Assembly: GCF_001644195.2 (NCBI RefSeq)
Contig: NZ_LWBL02000005.1
Coordinates: 122,583 to 186,582 of the forward strand
Length of the DNA stretch: 64,000 bases
Reading direction: 5' to 3'
DNA from: Bacillus marinisedimentorum
GTDB taxonomy: Bacteria > Bacillota > Bacilli > Bacillales > Bacillaceae_O
Each line of letters starts with the position of its first letter. Position 1 is the stretch's first letter. The notes under the pieces are model-generated. The model did not search any database. It had not been told where the DNA came from and was given only the letters and a program-made list of their open reading frames with translations. Below are positions 48,938-57,924 of this stretch, piece after piece. A program made the position numbers and the translations under genes.

Positions 48938-49762
48938 TTACTCGCCGTCAACAGGAACAACAGCTCCTTTGTATTCTTCTTCAATGAAGGTCTGAATCTC
49001 TTCTGAACGCAGCACTTCAACAAGCGTCTTGATGTTTTCATTATCCTTATCCTTTTCCCGGACAGCGATGACGTTGACATAAGGAGAATTTGAACCTTCG
49101 AGGGCAATTGCATCCTCCATCGGATTCAACCCTGCATCGATCGCATAGTTCGTATTGATCAGGACAGCATCGCCTTCGTTGTTTTCATATGCACGCGGAA
49201 GCATTCCGGCATCAATATCAGCCTTAAAATTCAGGTTTTTCGGATTTTCTTCAATATCTTCAAGAGTCGCGTTCGTTTTTTCCACGCCTTCTTTAAGTTT
49301 GATCAAGCCTTCTTCTTCCAGAAGGGAAAGCATGCGGCCGTGGTCTGCAACAGAGTTGCTCATGACAACCGTTGCACCTTCCGGCAGGTCGTTCAAGCTT
49401 TTATATTCCTGGGAATAAACACCGATAGGCTCAATATGGATTCCTCCAGCGTTGACAAAGTCATACCCGTGTTTTTTCTTCTGATCTTCCAGATATGGTA
49501 TGTGCTGGAAGTAGTTTGCATCAAGCTCACCTTCTTCAAGAGCCTTATTTGGAAGAATATAATCCTGGAATGTTTCAATCTGAAGGTCAACGCCTTTTTC
49601 TTCAAGGAGCGGCTTGGCTTCTTCAAGTATTTCTGAATGGGGTACATTTGAAGCACCGACAACAAGCTTCTTGCTCTCTCCGCTTCCACTTTCATTTCCG
49701 CCGCATGCGGCCAGTACCCCGATTAATAATACAATGCTAATTGTAAGAATTAGTTTTTTCAT
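48938..49762 (-). CDS. metQ: Methionine ABC transporter substrate-binding lipoprotein MetQ
   Basis: 274 residues behind GGAGG. Lipobox LAACG (C20) then NlpA-type fold: NVPHSEILEEAKPLLEEKG, the repeated YFQHIPYLEDQKKKHG, and the ANYFQH / SVADHGRML ligand region. Binds D/L-methionine outside the membrane. Third gene of metN-P-Q. Confidence 0.96.
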   Translation of the reverse strand: MKKLILTISIVLLIGVLAACGGNESGSGESKKLVVGASNVPHSEILEEAKPLLEEKGVDLQIETFQDYILPNKALEEGELDANYFQHIPYLEDQKKKHGYDFVNAGGIHIEPIGVYSQEYKSLNDLPEGATVVMSNSVADHGRMLSLLEEEGLIKLKEGVEKTNATLEDIEENPKNLNFKADIDAGMLPRAYENNEGDAVLINTNYAIDAGLNPMEDAIALEGSNSPYVNVIAVREKDKDNENIKTLVEVLRSEEIQTFIEEEYKGAVVPVDGE

Positions 49763-49776
49763 GATGAAAAATCCTC

Positions 49777-50433
49777 CTAGCGTTTATCTATTTTGTTTAC
49801 TGCTATATCACCAATAAATTGGAGAACAAATACAATGAGCAAGATGACGATTGTTGCGACGACTGTCACATCATTATGGCTGCGCTGGAATCCCTCAAGA
49901 TAAGCAAGGTCCCCTAGCCCGCCGGCTCCAACTACTCCTGCCATCGCTGTGTAGCCTACAAGTGCAATCGCGGTGACAGTAATACCGGATATAAGAGCCG
50001 GCATTGATTCCGGCAAAAATACTTTGAATATGATTGTCCATGTACTTGCACCCATCGCCCGCGAGGCTTCGATGACGCCTTTATCAATTTCACGGAGGGC
50101 GATTTCCACCATCCTGGCATAAAAGGGCGCCGCTCCGAAAATAAGCGCCGGCAATGCCGCTTTTGCTCCCAGCATTGAGCCGACCAGCAGCTTTGTAAAA
50201 GGAATCAGCAATATAATTAATATAATGAAAGGAATCGACCTGAATATATTTACATATCCTGCAATAATACTATTCAACAGCCTGTTTTCCCACAGATTTC
50301 CCCGTGAGGTCAAAAACAGCAATAGGCCTAATACAATCCCCAAAATGAAAGTGGCGGCAACAGAAATCACAGTCATATACAATGTTTCCAGCGTCGCTTC
50401 CCAGACTTTATCCCAAATGACATTTTCAAACAC
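49777..50433 (-). CDS. metP: Methionine ABC transporter permease MetP (MetI)
   Basis: 218 residues, five membrane segments. EAA loop with the family sequence AREIDKGVIEASRAMGAS-like stretch (IALREIDKGVIEASRAMG) that docks on MetN. Overlaps metN by eight bases, so translation is coupled. Confidence 0.96.
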   Translation of the reverse strand: MFENVIWDKVWEATLETLYMTVISVAATFILGIVLGLLLFLTSRGNLWENRLLNSIIAGYVNIFRSIPFIILIILLIPFTKLLVGSMLGAKAALPALIFGAAPFYARMVEIALREIDKGVIEASRAMGASTWTIIFKVFLPESMPALISGITVTAIALVGYTAMAGVVGAGGLGDLAYLEGFQRSHNDVTVVATIVILLIVFVLQFIGDIAVNKIDKR

Positions 50434-51451
50434 TTTGCAGCACCTCTGCTTCCACTCCGCGTTTCCTGATATGGCTGATTGCCCGGTTCACTTCATCATC
50501 ATCTCCGGAGAAATGGACAAACAATGTCCCATATGTGCCGCTGTTTGTCTGCTGCACTTTGCCCTGCAGAATGTTGACGATCACTTCGAATTTCTTAATC
50601 GTTTCATTTATGACAGGCTCTTCCGCGTCATTCCCGATGAACGTCAGTTGAATAACCTTGCCGTGTTCATACTGGGCAAGCAGATGCTCAATCGTTTCTT
50701 CAGCTTCATCAGGCTCGGTCACCTGTTTCACAAACCGTCTCGTCACTTGCTGTTTCGGTTTTCGGAATACATCTCTAACGTTTCCTTCTTCAACAACACG
50801 GCCGTTTTCCATAACCGCTACCCGGTGGCTGATTTTATGAATGACATGCATCTCATGAGTAATCAACACAATTGTCAGGCCGAATCGCTCATTAATATCA
50901 ACGAGCAGGTCAAGAATCGAATCGGTCGTTTCCGGGTCAAGTGCAGATGTTGCTTCATCGCATAGCAGCACTTTCGGATTATTGGCAAGGGCGCGTGCGA
51001 TTCCGACACGCTGTTTCTGGCCTCCGCTCAACTCAGATGGATATGCATCTTCGCGCCCCTGCAGGCCGACAAGCCGAATCAGCTCGAGGACCCGTTCGTT
51101 CCGTTCCTTTTTGGCTACTCTTGATATCTCGAGCGGAAATGCAATATTATCATAGACCGTTCGTGACCAGAGCAGATTGAAATGCTGAAACACCATTCCG
51201 ATCTCCTGGCGGGCAAGCCTGAGTTCACGGCCGGATAACGTATTCATATTCCAATCACCGACTGTGATTGTGCCTCCTGTAGGCTTTTCCAATCCATTAA
51301 GCATACGGATCAGCGTACTTTTCCCTGCACCGCTGTATCCAATAATGCCGTATATTTCACCGTTTTGGATCGTAAGGTTTACATCTTTGACAGCTTCGAT
51401 CGGTCCCTTTTTGGACTTAAAGACTTTCTCGATATTGGATAACTGTATCAT
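50426..51451 (-). CDS. metN: Methionine ABC transporter ATPase MetN
   Basis: 341 residues behind GAGGAAA. Walker A GYSGAGKST, signature LSGGQKQRVGIARAL, Walker B VLLCDEATSALDPET, switch His in LITHEMH. From about residue 265 the C-terminal NIL/ACT-like domain that senses methionine for trans-inhibition is present. Follows the SAM riboswitch leader. Confidence 0.97.
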   Translation of the reverse strand: MIQLSNIEKVFKSKKGPIEAVKDVNLTIQNGEIYGIIGYSGAGKSTLIRMLNGLEKPTGGTITVGDWNMNTLSGRELRLARQEIGMVFQHFNLLWSRTVYDNIAFPLEISRVAKKERNERVLELIRLVGLQGREDAYPSELSGGQKQRVGIARALANNPKVLLCDEATSALDPETTDSILDLLVDINERFGLTIVLITHEMHVIHKISHRVAVMENGRVVEEGNVRDVFRKPKQQVTRRFVKQVTEPDEAEETIEHLLAQYEHGKVIQLTFIGNDAEEPVINETIKKFEVIVNILQGKVQQTNSGTYGTLFVHFSGDDDEVNRAISHIRKRGVEAEVLQSV

Positions 51452-51526
51452 GCTGTTTCCTCATTTCTTCCATAAATAATGACATCTGCATTTTAAGGCG
51501 CATCCAAAAAAAGTGTTCACCCATTC

Positions 51527-51570
51527 AATATAAAAAAACCTTTCTGCACAGATGAGCAGAAAGGTTTAAT
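51527..51570 (-). terminator. SAM-riboswitch-controlled terminator
   Basis: AAACCTTTCTGC / GCAGAAAGGTTT with an 8-base loop and T7, between the aptamer and metN. Confidence 0.9.
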
Positions 51571-51582
51571 GAACAATTCCTT

Positions 51583-51692
51583 TCTCTCATCTCCCAAAGC
51601 CTCAGCTTTGCAGGAATTGGCACCTTTACAAGCATCATGCCTGCCGGTTGCCGGGTTTCATCGGGCCAGTCCCTCCACCTCTCGTGATAAGA
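51583..51692 (-). ncRNA. SAM-I riboswitch (S-box) of metNPQ
   Basis: On the minus strand: CTTATCACGAGAGGTGGAGG, GACTGGCCCGATGAAACC, CGGCAACC, then AAGGTGCCAATTCCTGC and closing GGGAGATGAGAG. These are the canonical SAM-I core blocks in order with P1 arms. SAM binding frees the downstream terminator and shuts off methionine import. Confidence 0.97.
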
Positions 51693-51939
51693 GTCAATCA
51701 CACTTTATTGAGTTAAACGACTAATGTTTTTGAAACTAATGAAGATATTAGCACGCCTATCATTAGCTGTCAACAAAATAGTCCAAAAAAACAGCTTAAA
51801 CGACACGGGCTGACAATTGCGTACAGCCGCCTTTTCCTTTACGATGGGAAACAGAAACTTGATGAAGTTTAACATGAAAAGAAGAACACTGCCGGCAGCT
51901 TACCCAGCGGAAACCGGCTATAGTTGGGAGGATGGTTTG

Positions 51940-52362
51940 ATGAAGGCACCGGGGTTCACATTAAAGGACATACAAACAGGAAACCTTGTATCTTTGGATG
52001 ACTACAGAGGAAAAAATGTCATGATCACGTTCTGGGTATCATGGTGTCCGGACTGCCAGCGGGATTTGCCTCAAAAAGATGCTTTTTATAAAACACTTCC
52101 TGCAGAAACAGACCTGGCATTCATTACAATCAACGTAACAGGGCGTGAGGCCAGTACGGAAAACGCTTTAAAGATGGCACGCGAACAGCAGTGGACATTC
52201 CCTATCCTTATGGATGAGGGGACAAACGCATATGATGCCTATCAATGCACAGGGGTGCCTGCCACATTTTTGCTTAACCAGCATCATGAAATCGAAGCCT
52301 CATTTGATGACCGTGCTGATTTCATGGACATCATCCAATCACTCGGCACACTGCTCAAATGA
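51940..52362 (+). CDS. TlpA/AhpC-TSA-like thiol-disulfide protein
   Basis: 140 residues from ATG 51940 behind GGGAGGATGG; upstream codons lack a signal. Redox motif SWCPDC (CxxC) near residue 37, preceded by VMITFWV, and cis-Pro in CTGVPATFLL near residue 110. No signal peptide or anchor, so it works in the cytoplasm, unlike ResA/CcmG relatives. Convergent with yusD: the two genes overlap by eight bases at their ends. Confidence 0.85.
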   Translation: MKAPGFTLKDIQTGNLVSLDDYRGKNVMITFWVSWCPDCQRDLPQKDAFYKTLPAETDLAFITINVTGREASTENALKMAREQQWTFPILMDEGTNAYDAYQCTGVPATFLLNQHHEIEASFDDRADFMDIIQSLGTLLK

Positions 52363-52705
52363 TGTTTTGGCCGTGATGCTTGCTCATCAGAAAAAGGGAC
52401 TCCAGCCAGAGCTTATTCCTGAATGTACACTTGACTGAGAGCTCTTTATCCCGTTCAAGGGTGCGGAGCGGCTTCATTCCGGTTATCAAATTCACGAGCG
52501 CTCCATCGCACCCGCGAATAATTATGTCCGGGCATGTGTCCGGAAGCGCATATAAAAGTCGCAGCCCTTTATCTGACAACTCCACTGCTGCAGCCTCCTC
52601 TTCCGAAAAGAAGAACATCATCATTTCTGGTTTTTTGAATAACGGCTGTAGATGAGGAGCATTTCCCGCACCTGCTATCATTTTTGTTAGCGAAACCACA
52701 AACAT
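52355..52705 (-). CDS. yusD: YusD-like SCP-2 sterol-transfer-fold protein
   Basis: About 116 residues from ATG 52705 (GGTGA just upstream); an ATG at 52861 would give 168 residues but has no ribosome site and adds unconserved sequence. The family pattern is a hydrophobic-pocket SCP-2 fold: IIIRGCDGALVNLITGMKP followed by ELSVKCTFRNKLWLESLFLM. Lies between metN and yusE as yusD does in B. subtilis. Ligand unknown. Confidence 0.65.
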   Translation of the reverse strand: MFVVSLTKMIAGAGNAPHLQPLFKKPEMMMFFFSEEEAAAVELSDKGLRLLYALPDTCPDIIIRGCDGALVNLITGMKPLRTLERDKELSVKCTFRNKLWLESLFLMSKHHGQNII

Positions 52706-53002
52706 GTTCATCACCGCTTTCAAGGAAACATCTTTACCCTGGAATTCGCCTTCCCCATCGAATTTCCTTGAAAAATCGTCCGACAATATTTTCAAAAAGC
52801 GGATGTGCGGCTGTTTGTGTAAAAGTTGACACGCTGCAGATCGGAAGTTATATTTGCGCATTAAGGCAGAACCCGGTCATTTTTTGTCACTCAGTGCTTC
52901 ACCGTTACCAAAACAGAAAACACAGGCTTTAAAAAAGCCTGTGTCATTATTTCCCGAGAAATAAGGTAATATGTAAAAACAAATCGCCTTTTTCTCCGCT
53001 AT
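52706..53002. other. Spacer between yusD and rsgI
   Basis: About 300 bases. Holds the rsgI terminator at 52917-52946 and the yusD leader; nothing else recognised. Confidence 0.45.
52916..52947 (-). terminator. Terminator of sigI-rsgI
   Basis: ACACAGGCTTT / AAAGCCTGTGT stem on the minus strand; T-run only moderate (TTTTCTGTTTT). Confidence 0.7.
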
Positions 53003-54124
53003 TTATTGGTTATTTTTGCCGTTGGAATTATTTTGCTGTTTGTTGACTTTGTTTTTACCCTGGCTGTTATTTTGCTTTTTATCTTTCTGTTTGTTGCCGC
53101 CAGCATTACTCTTGCCTTCTTTATCAACTGAATCGGACTTATTCATTGAGCCATTATTTGTTTTTTTTTCAGCGTTTCCTTTTCCATTCCCGTTGGAATG
53201 ACCATTTGACTTTCCAGTCTGGCCCGGCGGTTCCTTGTCTTCAAACCCAGGAGCGCCCTGCTTCTCGTTCTTCTTTATTTGGCCAGGTGCATTTGAATTA
53301 GGTACGGCTTTTTCATCTTTATTGCCTCCGGCATGCTGAATATTTACTCCCTTTCCATTTTTATCCATTTCAGGGCGTGGTTCGGCTTTCTTTTTCAGTT
53401 CAGTTACTGAAAGTGTCTTAGCCTCATCCATTGTCAGCTCGTTCCCCTGTTTGACAGCATCTTCATAAACAAGGTATTTACCGGTAGAAATGCCGTTCTG
53501 TTTAGCATGTTCCCTTGTTTCTTCATCAGCATATACAACTTTTACGGCGATCTCTTCATTTTGTGTTAATAGACGGTTTTGTACTGCAACGAGCTCGCGT
53601 GCAAGTGCTTGCTGCATTTTCTCTTTGTCATTTTTATCTTCCAGCATTGATGTGGAAGCAAGCAGTACATCCTGATTAGAGTTAAAATATCCCTTTTCTT
53701 TTATTAGTGCAACAACCGATTCTACAAACTCGGCAAGCGGCAAGCCTTTCAACTTATCTATTTCTTTTTGCAACGCCTTGCCATCATCGTTCAGCGAGGT
53801 GTACTCAAGGACCTTCATGTCCTGGTTCACCCCGACTTCCATACTGGGATTCACATCAATACTTACATACGCCGCTACTGGCTCGGTATTGAACGAAAAA
53901 ATCCCGGCAAACGCGATAATAAACGCCGCAACTGCAGCTGCCACAGTAATTGACGGTGCGAATGAAGGAAACACCCGCTTTTGAGGTTCTTCAGGGATTA
54001 AAATTTCTTCTCCGAGCTGCACATCCTGGCCTTTTTTCAGACGGATTTGCTCGAATGCCCCGTTCCTCGTCATGACAACCGCTTTCTTACGGTTAATTTC
54101 CATTATGATTCCGCGTTTCACCAT
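53003..54124 (-). CDS. rsgI: Anti-sigma-I factor RsgI
   Basis: 373 residues behind GGGGGGAG. N-terminal RsgI domain (~1-50) binds SigI in the cytoplasm; one membrane helix at residues 56-78; then the juxtamembrane region with VSIDVNPS, whose Asn92-Pro93 bond is the site of self-cleavage described for this family. The outer C-terminal ~120 residues are low complexity (Asn/Lys/Gly/Gln-rich), a likely wall-associated sensor tail. Downstream of and co-transcribed with sigI. Confidence 0.95.
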   Translation of the reverse strand: MVKRGIIMEINRKKAVVMTRNGAFEQIRLKKGQDVQLGEEILIPEEPQKRVFPSFAPSITVAAAVAAFIIAFAGIFSFNTEPVAAYVSIDVNPSMEVGVNQDMKVLEYTSLNDDGKALQKEIDKLKGLPLAEFVESVVALIKEKGYFNSNQDVLLASTSMLEDKNDKEKMQQALARELVAVQNRLLTQNEEIAVKVVYADEETREHAKQNGISTGKYLVYEDAVKQGNELTMDEAKTLSVTELKKKAEPRPEMDKNGKGVNIQHAGGNKDEKAVPNSNAPGQIKKNEKQGAPGFEDKEPPGQTGKSNGHSNGNGKGNAEKKTNNGSMNKSDSVDKEGKSNAGGNKQKDKKQNNSQGKNKVNKQQNNSNGKNNQ

Positions 54125-54136
54125 TGACTCCCCCCT

Positions 54137-54889
54137 TTATATCTCAATGTAAGACTGTAATGAATGAAAATCGCCAAGATATATTAGCGCAACTGCTATT
54201 ATATACTTTCGATTTCTCTCTATTGTTTTACGACTGCAATCCACCATTTTTTCTATATTTTTTATCGGCAGCCTTTTTTTGTCTTTGAGATAGCGGGAGA
54301 GTTCTTCGTCGTGCGCGATCAAATAAGCGATTTCTTTCGCATTATCACGTGCATCAATATGTTTCGGACAATGTTTAACAAGTGCTTCAAAGGTTATATC
54401 ATACTGTGCAAGCAATTTTTGATATTCCATGATTTCAGTTACCCGTTCAGCGCTTTCCTCTTCCCGGGTATACTGGTCAATAGACGCCTTTTGTTCTGCG
54501 AACGTTTCCTCCTGGACATTGTCTTCAGTCTCTTCCTCATAATGGAACACGAGGTTGCGGGTCTGGCGCTGTTCCCTTCGGATATGGTCAATCACGCGCC
54601 TGCGGATAACCATGTTGGCAAATGTCAAGAAGCGGCTGCCCTCTTTTTCTGAATACTGGTCAATCGCTTCATTAAATGCCGTTAGACCGACACTGTATTC
54701 ATCCATCTCTTCATTTACATAACGATGACAAACTTTTGATATCACTTTTTTTATAAATGGCTGATATTCTTTGATCAAATCATTTCTGGTCAAATAATCC
54801 CCCTGCTGCGCAAGGGTGACTTTTTCTTCTATCGTTTCAGGATTTCGCGTAAATCGCTTTTTTAAAACACCCATGCTTAACGGTGCCAT
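54137..54889 (-). CDS. sigI: RNA polymerase sigma factor SigI
   Basis: 250 residues from ATG 54889 behind GAGGTG; 20 codons upstream lack a signal. Region 2 (residues ~35-105): LIKEYQPFIKKVISKV, DEYSVGLTAFNEAIDQY and RFLTFANMVIRRRVIDHIRRE; C-terminal SigI-C domain with KKRLPIKNIEKMVDCSRKTIERNRKYIIAV. Controls heat and cell-wall stress genes, held at the membrane by RsgI 12 bases downstream. In B. subtilis sigI is elsewhere; here it is inserted between yusD and yusE. Confidence 0.95.
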   Translation of the reverse strand: MAPLSMGVLKKRFTRNPETIEEKVTLAQQGDYLTRNDLIKEYQPFIKKVISKVCHRYVNEEMDEYSVGLTAFNEAIDQYSEKEGSRFLTFANMVIRRRVIDHIRREQRQTRNLVFHYEEETEDNVQEETFAEQKASIDQYTREEESAERVTEIMEYQKLLAQYDITFEALVKHCPKHIDARDNAKEIAYLIAHDEELSRYLKDKKRLPIKNIEKMVDCSRKTIERNRKYIIAVALIYLGDFHSLQSYIEI

Positions 54890-55963
54890 TCCATTCACCT
54901 CATCCTTATTAGACGTTTGAGTTGGGGATTGAGAGATGATCCAAACCACCCTGCCGCTTTTTCAGCAAAAAGGGCACACAACGTTTATACCACATGTAGA
55001 GCAGTCAAGAGAATGTTTGCAATCGAATTGTTTTTAAACCGTAAAATAGCATCCTTTTCTTTCATATTATTGGTATTTTTATCCAGTGAAAAAAATCCAA
55101 TTGCCGAAAGATTATGTAATTACTGGAATTGTATTCAAAATATTCACAGTAAATTCACTTCTTAAATTACTATATCCAACAATTTATTTTTTGTAAAAAC
55201 ATTTATCGCATATTTCGCTAAACATACTGAAATTGAGACAAACGGCCCGGGTCCTGGGAAGTTATTTGCATGAATGCCGTGCACCCGTCTTAAAAATAAA
55301 GGTTACTGGATATTCATGTTATACATTAAACAAACGGGCAGGATTGCGGAATAAGGAAATCCGCTGTCATGTATCTTGCCCGCTCCTTTAAACTGCAGAC
55401 AATCGCTTCAATCCACTCAGTTGCAACATCAATTCAGGGAAAAGAAACACAGAAGCTGTATCAGGTGCATCAACTTGCCACCCAGACAGTTCTGAAAGTA
55501 TACTCGTTCAATTCCCGTATAGGCCGCCATGGCTTTTACTTCCAAGCAGAACGCGGTTTGTTACCTCCCCGCGCATTTGCTAATCACCTGAATCGGTCAA
55601 TTGGTGATGTGGGGGCTTTCATTCGACTAGTTTCTCAGCCTTGCCGGCTGCTCCGCGGAAATTAACAACCGTTCTAAAATGCAACTTTTCGAAGAGGCTA
55701 TTGAAGAGTTTTAATTTCATTAAAGGGTTTGTTAGGTCAATAAGGTGATATATTGAAAAATGTTCAGACTTCCAGGCATTTTCACAGCGTGTATTATTTT
55801 AATTGCCTTGTAATTTCGGTGTGATTCATATAGTGATTTTTGATGCCGTTTGACTTTTTTCCTTCAAATCCTAATCCTCCAGCAAGAAACCTGGACGTTT
55901 ATATGGTTTAGACTGCAGTCACTCGGATTATCTAGTGGGTGCTTGTATTTTTACAATGGAGGT
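54890..55963. other. 1.07-kb spacer upstream of sigI
   Basis: Mostly AT-rich with no supported gene. A 98-codon frame at 55369-55665 has only a weak AAGGAAAT site and no recognisable domain. A nested hairpin at 55335-55381 (CGGGCA.../...TGCCCG around GCGG/CCGC) is the main structure. Confidence 0.5.
54984..55008 (-). promoter_or_regulatory. Possible sigI promoter (extended -10)
   Basis: TGGTATAAA on the minus strand fits an extended -10 (TGnTATAAA); a TTGACT lies upstream but only 13 bases away. A SigI-type element could overlap; none was confirmed. Confidence 0.4.
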
Positions 55964-56287
55964 TCAATGACGGAGTCTGCTCATCCAATGTTTTTTCAGC
56001 TTTTTGTTTACGTGCTCCACTGAATGGAACGCATACATTTTTTCAGTGCCGCCTGCACCATATAACAGCAGGCACGGAACACTTTCAATCTCCCATTGTT
56101 CTGCTATCGCTGGCATTATATTAAGATTCCCTTTCAGAATCTGCAGCCCTGGCTGCATTGCTTCCGTTACTTCAAGCATTTTACCTGCCAATTTGCACGT
56201 TCCGCACATTGGTGTATAAAAGTAAACAGCGCCTGTCTGTCCGCTGTTAATGGCCTGGAGGATATCCTGTTGCTTCGCATCCTTCAT
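55964..56287 (-). CDS. yusE: YusE, thioredoxin-like protein
   Basis: 107 residues. Redox motif PMCGTCK with C28/C31 and a cis-Pro-like VPCLLLY. Short thioredoxin fold without signal peptide. Its ATG overlaps the yusF stop by four bases, so the two are co-translated; yusE follows yusF. Reductant or target unknown. Confidence 0.9.
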   Translation of the reverse strand: MKDAKQQDILQAINSGQTGAVYFYTPMCGTCKLAGKMLEVTEAMQPGLQILKGNLNIMPAIAEQWEIESVPCLLLYGAGGTEKMYAFHSVEHVNKKLKKHWMSRLRH

Positions 56288-56652
56288 CTGTTTTCACTTC
56301 CCGGTCCTATTAGGAATTCAGGGTGGATATTAATATCTGCGCTTGCAAGCACCATGGCAAGGTGCTGCTCAGGCGCGGCAGCGACTTCTTTGTAGACACG
56401 ATCAATATATAGATGGCGGGCAAACGGAAACTCTTGTACAAATTGCCGCCTTAGTTTATCTCCGGAATAATCTGCATCAACCAGAATATATAGGTCAAGG
56501 TCATAAAACATTTCCACCCACTCATCAAGCTTTTCAACACCCATCGTTCCGTGTGTGCAAACGATCTGTACATTTTCATTTATGATCGGCTGGATTTTTT
56601 TCTTATCTGACTTTCCTTCTACGATAATCACTTTCTTTACCCGGTCCTCCAT
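56284..56652 (-). CDS. yusF: YusF, small TOPRIM domain protein
   Basis: 122 residues from ATG 56652 behind CAGGTGA; the ATG at 56706 has no site. TOPRIM catalytic pattern: VIIVEGKSDKKKI (Glu motif), HGTMGVEKLDE and LYILVDADYSGDKLRR (DxD motif). Related to the RNase M5/primase TOPRIM class that cuts or binds structured RNA, but stand-alone; no function assigned. In one unit with yusE. Confidence 0.9.
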   Translation of the reverse strand: MEDRVKKVIIVEGKSDKKKIQPIINENVQIVCTHGTMGVEKLDEWVEMFYDLDLYILVDADYSGDKLRRQFVQEFPFARHLYIDRVYKEVAAAPEQHLAMVLASADINIHPEFLIGPGSENR

Positions 56653-56847
56653 GTAGGTCACCTGCTTTTTAAATATCTTTTCGGTTTCTCTTACTATTGT
56701 ATACATAGATTACCCGTTTTCTTCTATTAGTTTGTTTGGTAACAATTCCAATCCGGCAAGTTTGTATTAATGAAACGCTAAACACTCTATCAAGTCTGCA
56801 GCGGGGCCTTGCAGCCGCTTGGCATGTACATCTTTTTTACAGCATAA

Positions 56848-56879
56848 CAAAACCCCGGTTTGCACCGGGGTTTTTCGTT
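56848..56879 (-). terminator. Terminator of gcvH
   Basis: AAACCCCGGT / ACCGGGGTTT with a 4-base loop, immediately past the gcvH stop on the minus strand. Confidence 0.82.
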
Positions 56880-56884
56880 AGTTT

Positions 56885-57271
56885 TTAGTCTTCTTCACTT
56901 ACCATTTCCTGATATTGTTCTGCCGTCATCAGGCTATCGATTTCGCCTGTATCTTGAGGCTCAACGATGACCATCCATGCTTTTTCATATGGAGACTCGT
57001 TGACAAGCTCAGGGCTGTCTTCAAGCTCGCTGTTGATTTCGACAACTTTTCCGCTTAGCGGAGCATACAATTCAGAAACCGTTTTTACAGATTCAACACT
57101 GCCAAACGGCTCATCTGTTTTGATTTCATCTCCGACCTCCGGCAATTCGACAAAAACGATATCGCCAAGTTCTGACTGAGCGAAGTCGGTAATTCCGATG
57201 CGGACCTTGCCGTCTTCTGTTTTTACCCATTCGTGTTCTTCTGAGTAACGGAAATCCTTAGGTAAGTTCAT
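56885..57271 (-). CDS. gcvH: Glycine cleavage system H protein
   Basis: 128 residues. Lipoylated shuttle of the glycine cleavage system; in Bacillus also the relay that lets LipM/LipL octanoyl transfer feed LipA. Lipoyl K63 in [24 protein letters not shown] near the start and the C-terminal WMVIVE. LipA is encoded 32 kb away in the same window. Confidence 0.97.
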   Translation of the reverse strand: MNLPKDFRYSEEHEWVKTEDGKVRIGITDFAQSELGDIVFVELPEVGDEIKTDEPFGSVESVKTVSELYAPLSGKVVEINSELEDSPELVNESPYEKAWMVIVEPQDTGEIDSLMTAEQYQEMVSEED

Positions 57272-57321
57272 TGCAAAAATCCCTCCATAGAAAAATGTTT
57301 TTAGCTAAAATCACGGGTTCT

Positions 57322-57684
57322 TTAACTATTTCCCCATGTTTTTTCATAATCCTCTTCTTTAAAGCCGACTGTCACCCTATCGCCATCAACGGCAATCGGC
57401 CGCTTGATCAGCATGCCGTCCGATGCAAGAATGCCGAGAAGTTCATCGTCTGAAGCGGTTTTCACTTTTTCCTTCAAGTTCTGCTCACGGTATTTTTTTC
57501 CGCTTGTATTAAAAAACTTTTTAATTTCCAAACCGCTCTTTTGATAATAGTCCTCGAGCTCCTCACGTCCCGGGGGATTGTCAGCAATATGTATCTCTTC
57601 AAACGGGATGCCGCGCTCTTCCAGCCACTTTTTCGCCTTTCGGCTTGTACCGCATTTCGGATACCAGTAAAACTGTATGGCCAT
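57322..57684 (-). CDS. yusI: YusI, ArsC/Spx-family protein
   Basis: 120 residues. N-terminal YPKCGTSRKAKKWL holds C11 with Ser four after it (CGTS), so it lacks the redox CxxC of Spx; the later RPI and RPIAVDGD segment is the ArsC-like anion site. It may be a reductase-like or regulatory protein. Next to gcvH and fadE in the B. subtilis order. Confidence 0.92.
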   Translation of the reverse strand: MAIQFYWYPKCGTSRKAKKWLEERGIPFEEIHIADNPPGREELEDYYQKSGLEIKKFFNTSGKKYREQNLKEKVKTASDDELLGILASDGMLIKRPIAVDGDRVTVGFKEEDYEKTWGNS

Positions 57685-57878
57685 TTAATCCCTCCCATCA
57701 ATAAAGGTAAGTATATTGTATCACAACAGGGATTTGAAATTCTAATTATCCAATCATTCTTTTGAGCCTGTTTTACAACAGCTGAAAAAGGTGATTTTCA
57801 CAGCGGCTAAAACGGTTATCCCCGAAGCGCAACCGCTTTGCGGCTGGATATGAAATTATATCAAACTATCGGAAAAGC

Positions 57879-57914
57879 AAAAAACGGACCGCAGCTGCGG
57901 CCCGCTTTTCCTTC
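57879..57914 (-). terminator. Terminator of the fadNAE operon
   Basis: AGCGGGCCGCAG / CTGCGGTCCG on the minus strand followed by T6. Confidence 0.85.
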
Positions 57915-57924
57915 CTGAAACAAA

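Noticed and set aside
55369..55665. 98-codon frame upstream of yusE
   Set aside because: Weak ribosome site, no recognisable domain, alone in an AT-rich spacer; could not be supported.
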